From an uncultured Methylobacteriaceae bacterium (GTDB taxonomy: Bacteria > Pseudomonadota > Alphaproteobacteria > Rhizobiales > Beijerinckiaceae), in NCBI GenBank assembly GCA_937872715.1, contig CALMTJ010000209.1:1-5963 (forward strand): a stretch of DNA of 5,963 bases, given 5' to 3'. Below the pieces are notes generated by a model that was given only the letters and a program-made list of their open reading frames with translations, did no database searches and was not told the origin of the DNA. The position numbers were made by a program, and so were the translations under genes. Below, piece by piece: positions 5,799 to 5,963 of this stretch (position 1 is the stretch's first letter; the number at the start of each line of letters is the position of its first letter).

Positions 5799-5963
5799 AT
5801 GGCGGATGTCTTCGTCTGCGACGCGGTGCGGACGCCGATCGGCCGATACGGCGGCGCGCTCGCCTCCGTCCGGGCGGACGACCTCGCGGCCGTGCCGATC
5901 CGCGAGTTGCTGAAGCGCCATCCCGGCATCGCGGACGGCGTCGACGAGGTCGTGCTCGACCTG
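5799..5963 (+). CDS. pcaF: 3-oxoadipyl-CoA thiolase, N-terminal part (cut by window edge)
   Basis: The first 55 residues of an acetyl-CoA acyltransferase are visible, out of about 400 expected. The start VFVCDAVRTPIGRYGGAL (4-21) followed by ASVRADDLAAVPIREL (22-37) is the signature beginning of PcaF/PaaJ, which cleaves 3-oxoadipyl-CoA to succinyl-CoA and acetyl-CoA at the end of the beta-ketoadipate or phenylacetate pathways. The catalytic Cys and His lie beyond the window. Residues 51-55 read VVLDL, where relatives usually have VILGC. ATG 5799 follows GGGAGGG (5787-5793) at 5 bases. It is co-directional with the SDR 20 bases upstream. A broader-specificity thiolase remains possible, and the pathway cannot be chosen without downstream genes. 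Confidence 0.85.
   Translation, partial: MADVFVCDAVRTPIGRYGGALASVRADDLAAVPIRELLKRHPGIADGVDEVVLDL

Overview
The window is a GC-rich, tightly packed stretch of bacterial chromosome. It has GTG starts, strong purine-rich ribosome binding sites and long antisense reading frames caused by GC-rich third positions. The gene set includes a class II DAHP synthase, single-domain response regulators, a non-FNR Crp-like regulator, a tiny membrane protein and one promoter-like sequence of the EcfG (general stress) type. Together these suggest an alphaproteobacterium, probably Hyphomicrobiales of the Methylobacterium kind. That placement is inference from familiarity, not from a search.

Layout, left to right. 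The 3' end of an unidentified + strand gene (to 73) is followed almost without a gap by an exported DUF3124 protein (76-612). Convergent to it, with only 3 bases between the stops, is a classical NADP-type short-chain dehydrogenase (616-1368, minus). Divergent from that is a Crp/Fnr-type regulator (1465-2223, plus). Next comes a class II DAHP synthase (2298-3683, plus), the entry enzyme of the shikimate pathway, with all four metal ligands in place. Convergent to it is a 26-residue single-span membrane protein (3711-3791, minus) with its own EcfG-like promoter. Further along, two single-domain receiver proteins lie on the minus strand: one degenerate (3856-4257) and one canonical (4441-4848). 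Divergent from the canonical receiver is a second short-chain dehydrogenase, NAD-type (5032-5778, plus). It is followed 20 bases later by the start of a 3-oxoadipyl-CoA thiolase (pcaF-like, 5799 to the window edge).

How the genes may work together. The dehydrogenase/thiolase pair at the right looks like the start of a catabolic operon for aromatic or dicarboxylic acyl-CoA intermediates. The DAHP synthase serves aromatic biosynthesis and appears to be its own unit. The receivers and the small membrane protein look like signalling and stress-response accessories. The regulator and the first dehydrogenase share a 96-base divergent intergenic region, so regulation of one by the other is possible but unproven.

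Most of the window is ordinary core or accessory metabolism. The best leads are the tiny membrane protein with its GGAAC-N16-CGTTA promoter and start-site hairpin, and the receiver that keeps its phosphorylatable aspartate but has lost the acidic pair and the conserved lysine. No mobile element, CRISPR array, tRNA or rRNA was seen.
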